From positions 1 to 23,878 of the forward strand of contig JAFNJA010000012.1 of the NCBI GenBank assembly GCA_017601265.1: 23,878 nucleotides of DNA, read 5' to 3'. The position numbers were made by a program, and so were the translations under genes. Source of the stretch: Candidatus Brockarchaeota archaeon. GTDB lineage: Archaea > Thermoproteota > EX4484-205 > DTQO01. The notes beneath the pieces were generated by a model, which was given only the letters and a program-made list of their open reading frames with translations, was not told where the DNA came from and did not search any database. Each line of letters begins with the position of its first letter. Position 1 is the stretch's first letter. This document shows positions 12,286-20,062 of the stretch, in pieces.

Positions 12286-13695
12286 TTAGCCAACCTTACC
12301 CCCTCCCAAGATCCTCTCCAACCCGGGATGCAGCTCCGCTATCCTCTCCCTCATTATTATTTCGTAGTATTGGTATATGATTCCGACCGAGAGGAGTATT
12401 CCCGTCCCAGTCCCGTAAACCCCGAGGAAATCCCCCAAGGCAGCTATCAGGCCCACGAGGAACCCTCCCAAGACGGTCACGGTCGTGATGTACCTCGACA
12501 GCAAGGCGCTGATGGGTTGAGTCGCCCTCCTGAATCCGGGAACTTGCACTCCCGACTCAACCAGCTGCTTCGCCACGCTCTGGGCATCCATCCCCGAAAC
12601 GGACAGCCACACGAGCGAAAAGGCCACGCATATGGAAAGGAGGATCGCCATGTAGGCGACTGCGCGAAAAGGGTCGAGGGCTATCTCGCTCAGCGTCCTC
12701 GGAGGGGATATGTAGTAGACCAGGCCGCTCACAGGCTGGCTTCCGTTGAACCTGCCCACGATGTCCCCGATTATCGAGGAGGATATCGGAGACCCCCGTA
12801 TGATGTTCGAGAGCAAATATACGTCCGCAAAAAGCGCCGAAGCGAGGATCACCGGTATGTTCGAAACGTAAAGAAGCTTGACGGGGTATTGCCCGCTGAA
12901 CCCCCTGTACCTCGCGTGCACTATCGGAATCTTTACGCTCACGCCCTCCAGGTAGATGACGACTACTAGGATCGCGATCGTCGTCACGAGGCCCAGCATC
13001 GTAGGCAACCCGAGCTCCCTCTCGTAGAAGGCGACCAGGGGGTTCTTGCCGGAGAGGACGGCTTGGAAGTAAGCGAACACGGACCCCCTAACGTATTCGC
13101 CAGCGGGCATCGGGCTGAACGTCGACCAAAATAGTTCCTGCGCGACGCCCGCAAGTATGAACAGGCTTATGCCGCTCCCTATCCCCCAGCCTTTCTGGAG
13201 CATCTCGTCCATCATCATGAGCAGCATGCCTGCGGACAGGAGCTGGATTATGACCAGCGCTCCCGCCAATGGTGAAAGGGATCCGTACGCCCCGCCGACG
13301 ACGAAAGCGACGGCTGAAACGGCCGTCATGACGAGCGCCAGGAATTTGCTGGCGGCCGTCAACATCGCCCTGTCGTCCGGATTGGAACTGTCGTACGATA
13401 TCATGCCCGCCCCGATCAGGAGTTGCAAGATCAGGCCGCCGGTCACGATGGGGCCGATTCCTAGCTCGAGCAGGCCTCCCCTGTGCCCTCCCAAAACCAC
13501 CCTGATGGGCAGGAAGGGATCCTCGCTTCCGGTGGTTCCAACCCCCCAGAGAGGTATCAACCTCATGACCAAGTACACGATCAGGACTACCCCGGTCCAG
13601 AATAGCTTCTCGTTGAAACCGACCCTGCCGGCCGGCTTGGTAACTTCCGGCAGGAAACGCGCTATCGGCCTGAAGGCGTCGAAGAACCTCCCCAT
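12286..13695 (-). CDS. secY: Preprotein translocase subunit SecY
   Basis: This is the pore-forming subunit of the Sec translocon (SecY with SecE and Sec-beta), which moves proteins into or across the cytoplasmic membrane. It is 469 residues with about ten hydrophobic helices. Recognisable segments are RVGFNEKLFWTGVVLIVYLVM (TM1), LELGIGPIVTGGLILQLLIG (TM2b/3), GWGIGSGISLFI (TM4), KIPIVHARYRGFSGQYPVKLLYVSNIPVI (TM6/7 with the conserved cytosolic loop) and FRRATQPISALLSRYITTVTVLGG (before TM9). The ATG at 13695 lies 2 nt after the L15 stop. It ends the L22-to-SecY ribosomal block, as in most archaea. Confidence 0.97.
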   Translation of the reverse strand: MGRFFDAFRPIARFLPEVTKPAGRVGFNEKLFWTGVVLIVYLVMRLIPLWGVGTTGSEDPFLPIRVVLGGHRGGLLELGIGPIVTGGLILQLLIGAGMISYDSSNPDDRAMLTAASKFLALVMTAVSAVAFVVGGAYGSLSPLAGALVIIQLLSAGMLLMMMDEMLQKGWGIGSGISLFILAGVAQELFWSTFSPMPAGEYVRGSVFAYFQAVLSGKNPLVAFYERELGLPTMLGLVTTIAILVVVIYLEGVSVKIPIVHARYRGFSGQYPVKLLYVSNIPVILASALFADVYLLSNIIRGSPISSSIIGDIVGRFNGSQPVSGLVYYISPPRTLSEIALDPFRAVAYMAILLSICVAFSLVWLSVSGMDAQSVAKQLVESGVQVPGFRRATQPISALLSRYITTVTVLGGFLVGLIAALGDFLGVYGTGTGILLSVGIIYQYYEIIMRERIAELHPGLERILGGGKVG

Positions 13696-13697
13696 GC

Positions 13698-14126
13698 CTA
13701 CGCACCCGCCGGAGCCCTTACCTCCCCTCCAGCATCGATCACCTTCTTGGCGGCCGCCTTCGAGTGCGCCCCAACGACCACGACGTAAGCGTTTTTCACA
13801 GCCCCTTTGCCGAGGATCTTGGCGTAGCCCAGCGCGTCGAGGTCCAAAAGCGCCCTTCCCCCTTCCTCCTTGGTCGGAATGGCCGACCGCGCCGCAAGCC
13901 TGTCAAGTTCACCGACGTTCAGGACCTTGGCCTTGGCCCGAACCGCCCCCTTCCTCTTGAAGCCGTGCTTTCCCTCGAACTTCGGCCCAGGCGGCACGTA
14001 TTCGTGCTTGTGCGTTCCGGCCATGCCCTTGCCTCCCCTCGACCCCGATTTCCTGTGCCCCGCGTGGCCGAACCCGTGCTGGCGGCTTCCCCTCAGCTTC
14101 CTAACCTTCCTCAGTTTGTGCGGCAT
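13698..14126 (-). CDS. rpl15: 50S ribosomal protein L15 (uL15)
   Basis: This late-assembling large-subunit protein has 142 residues. The N-terminal Gly/Arg/His-rich extension KLRKVRKLRGSRQHGFGHAGHRKSGSRGGKGMAGTHKH threads into rRNA. The C-terminal globular domain includes LNVGELDRLAA, LDALGYAKILGKG and AYVVVVGAHSKAAAKKVIDAGG. The ATG is preceded by GAGGTTGA. A gap of 110 nt separates it from L30, the widest between ribosomal protein genes between L22 and SecY, and a TATA-like box in it suggests an extra promoter for L15-SecY. Confidence 0.96.
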   Translation of the reverse strand: MPHKLRKVRKLRGSRQHGFGHAGHRKSGSRGGKGMAGTHKHEYVPPGPKFEGKHGFKRKGAVRAKAKVLNVGELDRLAARSAIPTKEEGGRALLDLDALGYAKILGKGAVKNAYVVVVGAHSKAAAKKVIDAGGEVRAPAGA

Positions 14127-14216
14127 TCAACCTCTCAACTCTCTTTCTCTTGGGATCTTCCCTCTTTCCAACTCGCCTGGGCACCAGACGGCTTTGCCGA
14201 GTTATGTTTAGGCTCG

Positions 14217-14224
14217 CATAAAAG
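14217..14224 (-). promoter_or_regulatory. Possible internal promoter of L15-secY
   Basis: Minus strand CTTTTATG lies about 95 nt before the L15 ATG, in the widest gap between ribosomal protein genes of this block. The predicted start is near 14195. Confidence 0.3.
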
Positions 14225-14236
14225 CGTTGCACTTTC

Positions 14237-14740
14237 TCAAATCATCCTGGCGAGCGCCTCGTTGGCCCTCGGTCCCAGGTCGCCCAGCAACGCTCGCGGA
14301 GCGCCAGACCCCTTCCTCCGGGCGCCGGGGCCTGGCGACAGCCTGAAGAAGCGTTTCAATCCCTTGATTTCCGAAAGCTTCGCTTTGCCGAGCAGGAGCG
14401 CTTCCGAAAGGTCTTCGATCGAGGAGTAACCGGAGCAGCGCTTCAAATACTCATCCGAGACCCTCCTTCCGCCAACCGTCCTGCCGCGTTTTTCCAACAG
14501 CCGGACAAGGGTGCCCTTGTCTATGGGCCCCCAAAAAGCCACGTTCCTTATCACCGCCAACTGCCCCTCCAGTTGCGGCGAAGCCCGAAGCAAAACGGCC
14601 GTTTGCGGCCTATTTAGCCCGAGCGACTCCAAAGTTTCGATCGTGCGCCTGTCGCGGTTTATGCCGCTCCTCACTCGGACCACGGCCAGGAGCTTCCCTT
14701 CGGCGCGCGACGCGCCTTCGCTTCCTTCCAGCTCTCGCAA
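14237..14740 (-). CDS. rpl30: 50S ribosomal protein L30 (uL30, archaeal long form)
   Basis: This large-subunit protein has 167 residues. The ferredoxin-like core LLAVVRVRSGINRDRRTIETLESLGLNR is followed by QLAVIRNVAFWGPIDKGTLVRLLEKRG, then a C-terminal archaeal extension ending GDLGPRANEALARMI, long as in eukaryotic L7. The TTG start at 14740 follows GGGTGG; homology begins about 14 residues in, so a later start cannot be excluded. It lies 15 nt after S5, in the conserved L18-S5-L30-L15 order. Confidence 0.94.
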   Translation of the reverse strand: MRELEGSEGASRAEGKLLAVVRVRSGINRDRRTIETLESLGLNRPQTAVLLRASPQLEGQLAVIRNVAFWGPIDKGTLVRLLEKRGRTVGGRRVSDEYLKRCSGYSSIEDLSEALLLGKAKLSEIKGLKRFFRLSPGPGARRKGSGAPRALLGDLGPRANEALARMI

Positions 14741-14755
14741 TTCGGTGCCACCCTA

Positions 14756-15397
14756 CTACCTGGACCAGAGGTCGGGGGTCAATACCGAGATCGTTTTGCT
14801 TAGGGCGTCGAACGTCGCGGCCGCGAAGGACAGCTTGGTAGAGGTCGACCCGTCCGAACGGCTCCAGCAATCCTTGATCCCAGCGAGCCTTAGCACTATC
14901 TTCGGCGTGTCGCCCGTCACGAGTCCTAGTCCCTTGGGAGCTGGGTAAAGCGATATCCTGACGCTGCCTCTCTTTCCCGACACGGCGAACAGTATGGAGT
15001 GGGGCTGCCCGCAGCGGCACTCGTAAGAACCGCACCCACGCCTGACGGGTATGACGTTCAACTTCGCCGAGGCGACCCCCTTCTCGATCGCGTCCCTCAC
15101 CTGCCGAGCCTTTCCGACGCCGAGCCCGACATGGCCGTCCTCGTCCCCGACAACGACGAGGACCCGGTAGCGGTTCCTCTCCCCGGCGTCCGTTTGCTTT
15201 TGCACCAAGTCGATCGTGACGACCTCCTCCGTCAGTCTGGGCAGCAGCATGTCGACGATCTGCGGTTCCCTCACCTTCATCCCCCGTTCGAAAGCTTCAT
15301 CCAGGGAGGTGATCTTCCCCTCCTGCACGAGCCTGCCGAGTTCGGTCTTCGGAGCCCACTGCTCGGCCGCCCGATCCGGAGCTTGCCTCGACGACAC
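14756..15397 (-). CDS. rps5: 30S ribosomal protein S5 (uS5)
   Basis: This small-subunit protein at the mRNA entrance acts in decoding accuracy and mRNA unwinding. It is 213 residues. The double-stranded-RNA-binding-like domain includes RYRVLVVVGDEDGHVGLGVGKARQVRDAIEKGVASAKLNVIPVRRGCGSYECRC. The C-terminal domain includes VRISLYPAPKGLGLVTGD and KIVLRLAGIKDCWSRSDGSTSTKLSFAAATFDAL. The GTG start is preceded by GGAGGGAG inside the end of L18. The CGSYECRCGQPH segment is Cys-rich, as in archaeal S5. Confidence 0.96.
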   Translation of the reverse strand: MSSRQAPDRAAEQWAPKTELGRLVQEGKITSLDEAFERGMKVREPQIVDMLLPRLTEEVVTIDLVQKQTDAGERNRYRVLVVVGDEDGHVGLGVGKARQVRDAIEKGVASAKLNVIPVRRGCGSYECRCGQPHSILFAVSGKRGSVRISLYPAPKGLGLVTGDTPKIVLRLAGIKDCWSRSDGSTSTKLSFAAATFDALSKTISVLTPDLWSR

Positions 15398-15399
15398 CT

Positions 15400-15990
15400 T
15401 CAGGCTCCCTCCTTCGCGAAAGCTTTTCTCATATTTTCCTTCGCCTTAAGCACCTCTGCCTCGACGTCGACCCCCGCCCCGGCAACCTTCGAGAACTGAA
15501 CCGAAGGTTCGACCTTTTCCCGCACTTTTTCCAGGTATTCCGCCACGTGCTTTCCGTAAAGCCTTTCTTTCTGGATCAATCCGCCCTCCTGGCGCGGGAC
15601 TTTCATGCCAGCCTCGACGGCGCCTTCCACGACCGCGAAGGCCTTGTTACCCTTTGTCGGGGTCGAAAGGCCCATGTCCAATACCGCCGACGATACCCCC
15701 GAATCTGCGGCCCTGAGGCCCAGCAGGTAACCCACCAAGTACGCCGCCGGTATCGAGGCCAATCCCAGCCTCCAACCGAACTTGCCAAGTTCCTTGCTCG
15801 ACGCGGACGATAACGTCCGGTCTCCGGTAACGTCCGGCCTCACGATTTGGGCGTAAACGTACCTGTTCGAAGACCTGACGACCAAGAACGGAAGCTTGCC
15901 CCTCATGAGGCGGGTCCTCAACGCGTAATCCGTGACGCCGATCCTCCTCCTCTTGAAAGCCAGCTTTCGGCCCGTCTCAGCCAACCTCAA
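15400..15990 (-). CDS. rpl18: 50S ribosomal protein L18 (uL18)
   Basis: This 5S-rRNA-binding protein has 196 residues, the long archaeal form. It carries FKRRRIGVTDYALRTRLMRGKLPFLVVRSSNRYVYAQIV, SSASSKELGKFGWRLGLASIPAAYLVGYLLGLRA and AVLDMGLSTPTKGNKAFAVVEGAVEAGMKVP, all conserved. The start TTG overlaps the L19e stop as TTGA, showing translational coupling. The C-terminal 50 residues are a helical archaeal/eukaryotic extension (KHVAEYLEKVREKV). Confidence 0.96.
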   Translation of the reverse strand: MRLAETGRKLAFKRRRIGVTDYALRTRLMRGKLPFLVVRSSNRYVYAQIVRPDVTGDRTLSSASSKELGKFGWRLGLASIPAAYLVGYLLGLRAADSGVSSAVLDMGLSTPTKGNKAFAVVEGAVEAGMKVPRQEGGLIQKERLYGKHVAEYLEKVREKVEPSVQFSKVAGAGVDVEAEVLKAKENMRKAFAKEGA

Positions 15991-16448
15991 GCCCTCCTTT
16001 TCGCGTGGTCCGCCATGACGGCGCTCTCGATCGCCCTTACGCCCTGGAACTGCCCGCCTTTCACTTTCCTGTAGAGGAGCCGGTACTCCCGGCGCTTGAT
16101 CGTCCCCCTCCTCCTAAGCTCGTCCAGGAACGCCCTTTGGGCCCTGACCTTCGAGACCCATAACCTCTTCGGGGGTGACCTGGCTTTCTTCGGGCCCTTC
16201 CTGCTCCCGTGCCCCCTGCGCCTGCCAGACCTCTTCTTCTCCAGCCTCGCCCTGGTCCTCCCCCTCGAAGGCGCTGCTTTGGGCATTTTTTTGATCGCAC
16301 CTTCTCCGATTAGGCGCCTGACGTCGTCCCTCGTGATGGCCGATTGCACGTCATCGATCCTGTTCGGATCTATCCATATCCTCGACTCACCAGCCTTGAG
16401 CATCGTAGCCGCCATCCTCCTCACCGTTTTAAGCGACACTTCCTTCAC
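15987..16448 (-). CDS. rpl19e: 50S ribosomal protein L19e (eL19)
   Basis: This archaeal/eukaryotic protein reaches from the large subunit toward the small subunit. It is 153 residues. The N-terminal helical domain SLKTVRRMAATMLKAGESRIWIDPNRIDDVQSAITRDDVRRLIGEGAI is followed by a basic Arg/Lys/Gly-rich middle (SRGRTRARLEKKRSGRRRGHGSRKG), then WVSKVRAQRAFLDELRRRGTIKRREYRLLYRKVKGGQF. All are hallmarks of L19e. The GTG start is preceded by GGAGGCGC. It lies 33 nt after L32e. Confidence 0.97.
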   Translation of the reverse strand: MKEVSLKTVRRMAATMLKAGESRIWIDPNRIDDVQSAITRDDVRRLIGEGAIKKMPKAAPSRGRTRARLEKKRSGRRRGHGSRKGPKKARSPPKRLWVSKVRAQRAFLDELRRRGTIKRREYRLLYRKVKGGQFQGVRAIESAVMADHAKRRA

Positions 16449-16481
16449 CGCGCCTCCGGCTCAACGGAATTCCGCCGAAGC

Positions 16482-16898
16482 TCACCCTGCGCCCGCCTCC
16501 AGCGCCCTTTCCCTCAAGGGGTTCAGGAGCGCGATCCCGAGCTCCTTCGCCTTGTCGGTAATCTCCCTCTTAGTCTTCCTCCCGACGCCAGCGGAGATCC
16601 TTCCCACGACGTCGAGGCCCTTGAGCTTCTCGACGTCCTTCACGCTCGCCACCAGGGCTTCGCGCCTACCCGAAGGGTGCAAGCCCCTCGTCCTTTTGTC
16701 CGTCCCATAACCAACGGACGGCTTCTTGGGCCACCCCTTCCGCCCGATCCTGGTTTTGCTGTCTATCCCCCTCGGAGCCCTCCAAGCTTCGTCCAATCGC
16801 TTGTACCTCCAGCTCTCCACCCTCGCGAACTTGGGCTTCCTTTTCCGGCGGACCCTCGTCCTCGACCTCGATCTTGGTCCTGGCTCGCGTTCACCCAA
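16482..16898 (-). CDS. rpl32e: 50S ribosomal protein L32e (eL32)
   Basis: This archaeal/eukaryotic large-subunit protein has 138 residues. The characteristic core runs FARVESWRYKRLDEAWRAPRGIDSKTRIGRKGWPKKPSVGYGTDKRTRGLHPSG, then VASVKDVEKLKGLDVVGRISAGVGRKTKREITDKAKELGIALLN. The TTG start at 16898 overlaps the end of L6 by 8 nt. The first 20 residues are a basic Arg-rich tail. Confidence 0.96.
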   Translation of the reverse strand: MGEREPGPRSRSRTRVRRKRKPKFARVESWRYKRLDEAWRAPRGIDSKTRIGRKGWPKKPSVGYGTDKRTRGLHPSGRREALVASVKDVEKLKGLDVVGRISAGVGRKTKREITDKAKELGIALLNPLRERALEAGAG

Positions 16899-17439
16899 CT
16901 TGGTGCCCCCTTTCCACGACGTATATCCCGTCGAGGTAGATCCTCTGGTCCTTTCCGACGGTCCTGGTCGCGTTTTCCAAATTCGCCGCGGTCTGCATTA
17001 CCTTCTCCACGTCTATGCCCTTGATTACGACGTCGTCCCCTTTGATCTCGACCTTGATGTTCGGGTCCTCCAACTTGGCTTCCCTCGGGGCCCTCTCCCC
17101 CATGAAGTTCCTTACCTGGATCCTGTCTCCGACGACCTTGAGCGTGATCGGAAAATGCGAATGTATCACCTTCATCTTGCACTGGAAGCCTTTGGTAGTG
17201 CCGAGCATCATGTTCTCCACGTGCTTCGCAACCGTGCCAAGTATCGACCTGCCCGCGCGCCCCTTTTCGTCCGTTGCCAAGACTATATTCCCGTCCTTCT
17301 TGGCGATCGACACCCTTGCGTGCCCGAAATCCCTTGACAGAGAACCCAGCGGCCCCTTGACGGTTACCACGCTTCCCTCGACAAACACCTCCGCCCCTTC
17401 AAGGATTTTCGCGGAACGTTCCAAGCTTGGCACGGCCAC
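16891..17439 (-). CDS. rpl6: 50S ribosomal protein L6 (uL6)
   Basis: This protein lies near the sarcin-ricin loop and factor-binding site. It is 182 residues with two tandem L6 folds: VFVEGSVVTVKGPLGSLSRDF... with GRAGRSILGTVAKHVENMMLGTTKGF in the first half, and HFPITLKVVGDRIQVRNFMGERAPREA with GIDVEKVMQTAANLENATR in the second. The end DQRIYLDGIYVVERG is typical of archaeal L6. The GTG start follows GGGGGA. It overlaps L32e by 8 nt. Confidence 0.97.
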   Translation of the reverse strand: MAVPSLERSAKILEGAEVFVEGSVVTVKGPLGSLSRDFGHARVSIAKKDGNIVLATDEKGRAGRSILGTVAKHVENMMLGTTKGFQCKMKVIHSHFPITLKVVGDRIQVRNFMGERAPREAKLEDPNIKVEIKGDDVVIKGIDVEKVMQTAANLENATRTVGKDQRIYLDGIYVVERGHQVG

Positions 17440-17448
17440 TCCCCCTTC

Positions 17449-17841
17449 CTAGTAGACGTAAGCGATAAGCCTGCCCCCGAGACCCTGGCTCATTGCTTCG
17501 GTGTGCGTCATCACGCCCTTCGGAGTCGACACGATCAGCATGCCGAGTCCCGCGGCTGGAAGGTACCTCCTCTCCCACTTCTCGTAGCCGTTCGCCTTCA
17601 CGGAATGCCTCGGCTTAATCACCCTGCAAGTGTTTACCCTTCCGAGCAGCTGGACCCTCAACTTGCCGGACCTGCCGTCCTCTATCAGCTCGATCTCTCC
17701 GATGTAGCCGTTCTTCTGGAGTATGCGCAGCACCCTGCTGGTAAGGCTTGAGGCCGGCTTAACGATGCACTCCCTCCTGTTCCTCCGCTCGTTGTTCACT
17801 ATCGTCGACATCGCGTCTGCCAAAGGATCGCTCAGCACCAT
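17449..17841 (-). CDS. rps8: 30S ribosomal protein S8 (uS8)
   Basis: This primary 16S-rRNA-binding protein of the platform has 130 residues. It begins SDPLADAMSTIVNNERRNRRECIVKPASSLTSRVLRILQKNGYIGEIELIEDG. The C-terminal signature AAGLGMLIVSTPKGVMTHTEAMSQGLGGRLIAYVY is diagnostic. The ATG lies 6 nt past the S14 stop, and the gap to L6 is 9 nt. Confidence 0.97.
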   Translation of the reverse strand: MVLSDPLADAMSTIVNNERRNRRECIVKPASSLTSRVLRILQKNGYIGEIELIEDGRSGKLRVQLLGRVNTCRVIKPRHSVKANGYEKWERRYLPAAGLGMLIVSTPKGVMTHTEAMSQGLGGRLIAYVY

Positions 17842-17847
17842 CTTCCA

Positions 17848-18009
17848 TCAACTCATCTTCTTGAACCCGAGGAGGGGCGCGACCTCCCTGAAGCAGTGCC
17901 TGCAGTACCCAAGGCCGTGGATCCTGATTATTGGGCCGTAGCTGCCGCAACGTACGCACGGCCTCGATCCCTTGCCGAACTTCCTCACCTTCTTGCTTGC
18001 CTTCGCCAT
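17848..18009 (-). CDS. rps14: 30S ribosomal protein S14 (uS14, zinc-binding type)
   Basis: This small protein of the subunit head has 53 residues. It begins MAKASKKVRKFGKGSRP. Two CxxC pairs bind zinc: Cys18/Cys21 in PCVRCG and Cys36/Cys39 in YCRHCFRE. The conserved link GSYGPIIRIHGLGYCR and the end APLLGFKKMS are those of archaeal S14. The ATG follows the L5 start region in the conserved L5-S14-S8 order, 9 nt after the L5 stop. Confidence 0.95.
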   Translation of the reverse strand: MAKASKKVRKFGKGSRPCVRCGSYGPIIRIHGLGYCRHCFREVAPLLGFKKMS

Positions 18010-18018
18010 CCGGATCGC

Positions 18019-18549
18019 CTACACTATCTCCGCGCCGAACCTCCTCATGAACTCGATCGCTTCATCGGCCCTAACCCTTTGACGCGCCCCGACCTTCGCC
18101 CTCCTCCTCCGCCTCAACGCCACCCTGTACCCCGGCCTAACGATGCTCACGCTCACGTTCATCCCGTATATCCCGAGCTCCGGGTCGTAGCGGACGCCAG
18201 GCAGCTCGATGTGCTCCTTCAACCCGAAGGAGAAATTCCCGTTATCGTCGAAGGCCGAAGCGCTGATCCTGTTTCCCAGGGCTTGGAGGGCCCTCCGAAG
18301 GAACGCCTCAGCCGCTCCCCCCCGCAGGGTCGCCATGACGGCTATCGGCTCGCCTTTCCTTATGCCAAACTCCCGTATGGTTTTCTTGGCTTGCCTCTCC
18401 GAAGGATTTACGCCGACGAGGCTTTTCAGAACCGTCTTCGCCTTTTCCAATGGCTCTCCGGACCTTCCCACGGCTATGTTCACGACCACTTTCCCGATCG
18501 ACATCCGCCTCATCGGATTTTGGCCCTTCTCGACCGTCGCCGCGATCAA
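18019..18549 (-). CDS. rpl5: 50S ribosomal protein L5 (uL5)
   Basis: This protein binds 5S rRNA and the P-site tRNA elbow and bridges to the small-subunit head. It is 176 residues. It reads NPMRRMSIGKVVVNIAVGRSGEPLEKAKTVLKSLVG, then QAKKTIREFGIRKGEPIAVMATLRGGAAEAFLRRALQA, GNFSFGLKEHIELPGVRYDPELGIYGMNVSVSIVRPGYRV. All are conserved in archaeal L5. The TTG start lies 1 nt past the S4e stop, with no gap for another gene. Confidence 0.96.
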   Translation of the reverse strand: MIAATVEKGQNPMRRMSIGKVVVNIAVGRSGEPLEKAKTVLKSLVGVNPSERQAKKTIREFGIRKGEPIAVMATLRGGAAEAFLRRALQALGNRISASAFDDNGNFSFGLKEHIELPGVRYDPELGIYGMNVSVSIVRPGYRVALRRRRRAKVGARQRVRADEAIEFMRRFGAEIV

Positions 18550-18550
18550 T

Positions 18551-19294
18551 CTAACCAGGAGCCCCCGCTGGCAACTTTATCCAAGGTTTCGAGTCCCCGA
18601 CGACGAACACGTACCGCAACGGGGCCAAGTACCTTTCTCCTTGGAAAGGACCGATCCTTGCGAGCCCCTCCGCTCCAGCCTTTGGAGGTATTATCTCCTC
18701 TATGACCCCCCATCTGCCGCAATTTTTGCCGGCGATCGCGCCCGCAACCGCCCCCTCCTGCAGCCGGACATGCCCCTGAAGCTCTCCTTCGGGCAGGCCG
18801 ATCTTGAGGCTCCAACCTGGCGCGAATGCCTCTTGCTCCTTGGGCTGCAAGCACGTGCGGCCGTCGTGGAGCCCGTAGGAGAACAACCCTCCCTTGACTA
18901 CTTTCTTGCTTTCGATCCTGCAGAGCTTGAAGCTTTTCTCCTCCGCCCCGATCTTCACCGGCAAAAGCCTCTGCCTCGCGCCAACCAGCATCCTGTACGC
19001 CTCTCCGATGGTTGGGAACTCCACCACGTCCATCAACCCGATCGGGAAATCGGTCGTCCTCCGGGCCAAACCGTCCACGCGGACGAGCCCGCTCTTCAAG
19101 ACCCGCCTCGCCTCCTTCGCCGTCTTGCAGTATTTGAACACGGAAGTCAGAAGGAATCCGAGCGTCACCGAGCTTGCAAGAGGGTGGGGGCCTGGGCTCG
19201 GCTTCTCGATGAACTTCTTCTCCTTCCTCCCTATCGACCAGCTCCTGGGCGCGGCCAGCCTCTTCAGGTGCCTCGATCCGCCCTTACTTCCCAC
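18551..19294 (-). CDS. rps4e: 30S ribosomal protein S4e (eS4)
   Basis: This archaeal/eukaryotic small-subunit protein has 247 residues. The N-terminus GSKGGSRHLKRLAAPRSWSIGRKEKKFIEKPSPGPH is diagnostic. It is followed by an S4-like RNA-binding part (EARRVLKSGLVRVDGLARRTTDFPIGLMDVVEF), a central S4e domain and a C-terminal KOW motif (AIAGKNCGRWGVIEEI). The GTG at 19294 is chosen over the much longer frame because family homology begins with MGxKGxxxHLKRL and GGGAGGG lies upstream within the end of L24. It overlaps L24 by 11 nt. Confidence 0.95.
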   Translation of the reverse strand: MGSKGGSRHLKRLAAPRSWSIGRKEKKFIEKPSPGPHPLASSVTLGFLLTSVFKYCKTAKEARRVLKSGLVRVDGLARRTTDFPIGLMDVVEFPTIGEAYRMLVGARQRLLPVKIGAEEKSFKLCRIESKKVVKGGLFSYGLHDGRTCLQPKEQEAFAPGWSLKIGLPEGELQGHVRLQEGAVAGAIAGKNCGRWGVIEEIIPPKAGAEGLARIGPFQGERYLAPLRYVFVVGDSKPWIKLPAGAPG

Positions 19295-19616
19295 TTTCGC
19301 CACCCTCCCGAACGGCCCTTTCCACCTTCCTCTTCCTGAACTCGTCGTCAAGCTTTAGTTTCTTGATCACCAAGCTCGAGGCCCTAAGAGGAACGGGGAC
19401 CTGCTTGCCGTCAGCCGACTCCCTGCTCACCCCTTCCACGAACACGAATCCCCTCTTGGAGTCGACCCTCGTCACCGTCCCCTCGACCCCCTCGAAATCC
19501 CCCCTTATCACGGCCACCCCGTCCCCCTTCCTGACGCGCAACGACCTGCGCCCGTGCTTTTCCCTGAGCTCGCCGCTGAGGTGGACCGAGATTTTTCCAG
19601 TTCCTGCGTTTTTCAA
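19284..19616 (-). CDS. rpl24: 50S ribosomal protein L24 (uL24)
   Basis: This assembly-initiating large-subunit protein has 110 residues from TTG 19616. ISVHLSGELREKHGRRSLRVRKGDGVAVIRGDFEGVEGTVTRVDSKRGFVFVEGV contains the archaeal N-terminal motif (HLS.ELR) and the KOW/SH3 core. A GTG at 19667 gives a longer frame overlapping L14 by 40 nt. TTG 19616 is preferred because GGGGGAAGGGG lies directly upstream and follows the L14 stop. The archaeal N-terminal arm (usually 20-25 residues before the HLS motif) is short here. Confidence 0.93.
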   Translation of the reverse strand: MKNAGTGKISVHLSGELREKHGRRSLRVRKGDGVAVIRGDFEGVEGTVTRVDSKRGFVFVEGVSRESADGKQVPVPLRASSLVIKKLKLDDEFRKRKVERAVREGGESGK

Positions 19617-19627
19617 CCCCTTCCCCC

Positions 19628-20062
19628 TCAGATTATCGCGCTGGCCATGGCGGCGAGCTTCGGCCACCTGTCCGCGCTTTCGCGCGCGACCGGCCCCCTG
19701 ATCTCGGTTCCTTTCAATTCCCCTTCGGGCGTGACGAGGACGGCGGCGTTGTCTTCAAACGTGACCCTGGTGCCGTCCGGCCTTCTGATCGGGAACTTTT
19801 GCCTGATCACTATGGCCCGCATCATCTGCTTCCTGAGTTCGGGGGTCCCGCTCTTCACGGAAACCGTGACAAGGTCGCCGACGTTTGCGGCCGGTATCCT
19901 CCTCAACCTTCCGCCGAACCTCGAGACTTGAATCAAAAGCAAAGTCCTGGCGCCGCTGTTGTCCGCGCACACGAGCCGAGCCCTTATCGGGATCCCCCGG
20001 CAATGCCTCAGCCTGTACTCCAAAACCCCTTTCGCTGAAACGGCCCTGCTCCTAGTCGACAC
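19628..20062 (-). CDS. rpl14: 50S ribosomal protein L14 (uL14)
   Basis: This protein sits at the subunit interface next to L19e and the factor-binding region. It is 144 residues. It carries RARLVCADNSGARTLLLIQV, the most conserved L14 motif, then GDLVTVSVKSGTPELRKQMMRAIVIRQKFPIRRPDGTRVTFEDNAAVLVTPEGELKGTEIRGPVARE. The GTG start overlaps the S17 stop region by 11 nt. The first 20 residues form a basic tail. Confidence 0.97.
   Translation of the reverse strand: MSTRSRAVSAKGVLEYRLRHCRGIPIRARLVCADNSGARTLLLIQVSRFGGRLRRIPAANVGDLVTVSVKSGTPELRKQMMRAIVIRQKFPIRRPDGTRVTFEDNAAVLVTPEGELKGTEIRGPVARESADRWPKLAAMASAII

Noticed and set aside
14170..14203. Inverted repeat AACTCG/CGAGTT with inner CTGG/CCAG hairpin in the L15 leader
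   Set aside because: One arm of the outer stem lies upstream of the predicted transcription start. It could only form in read-through RNA from L30, so it is too weak to call.
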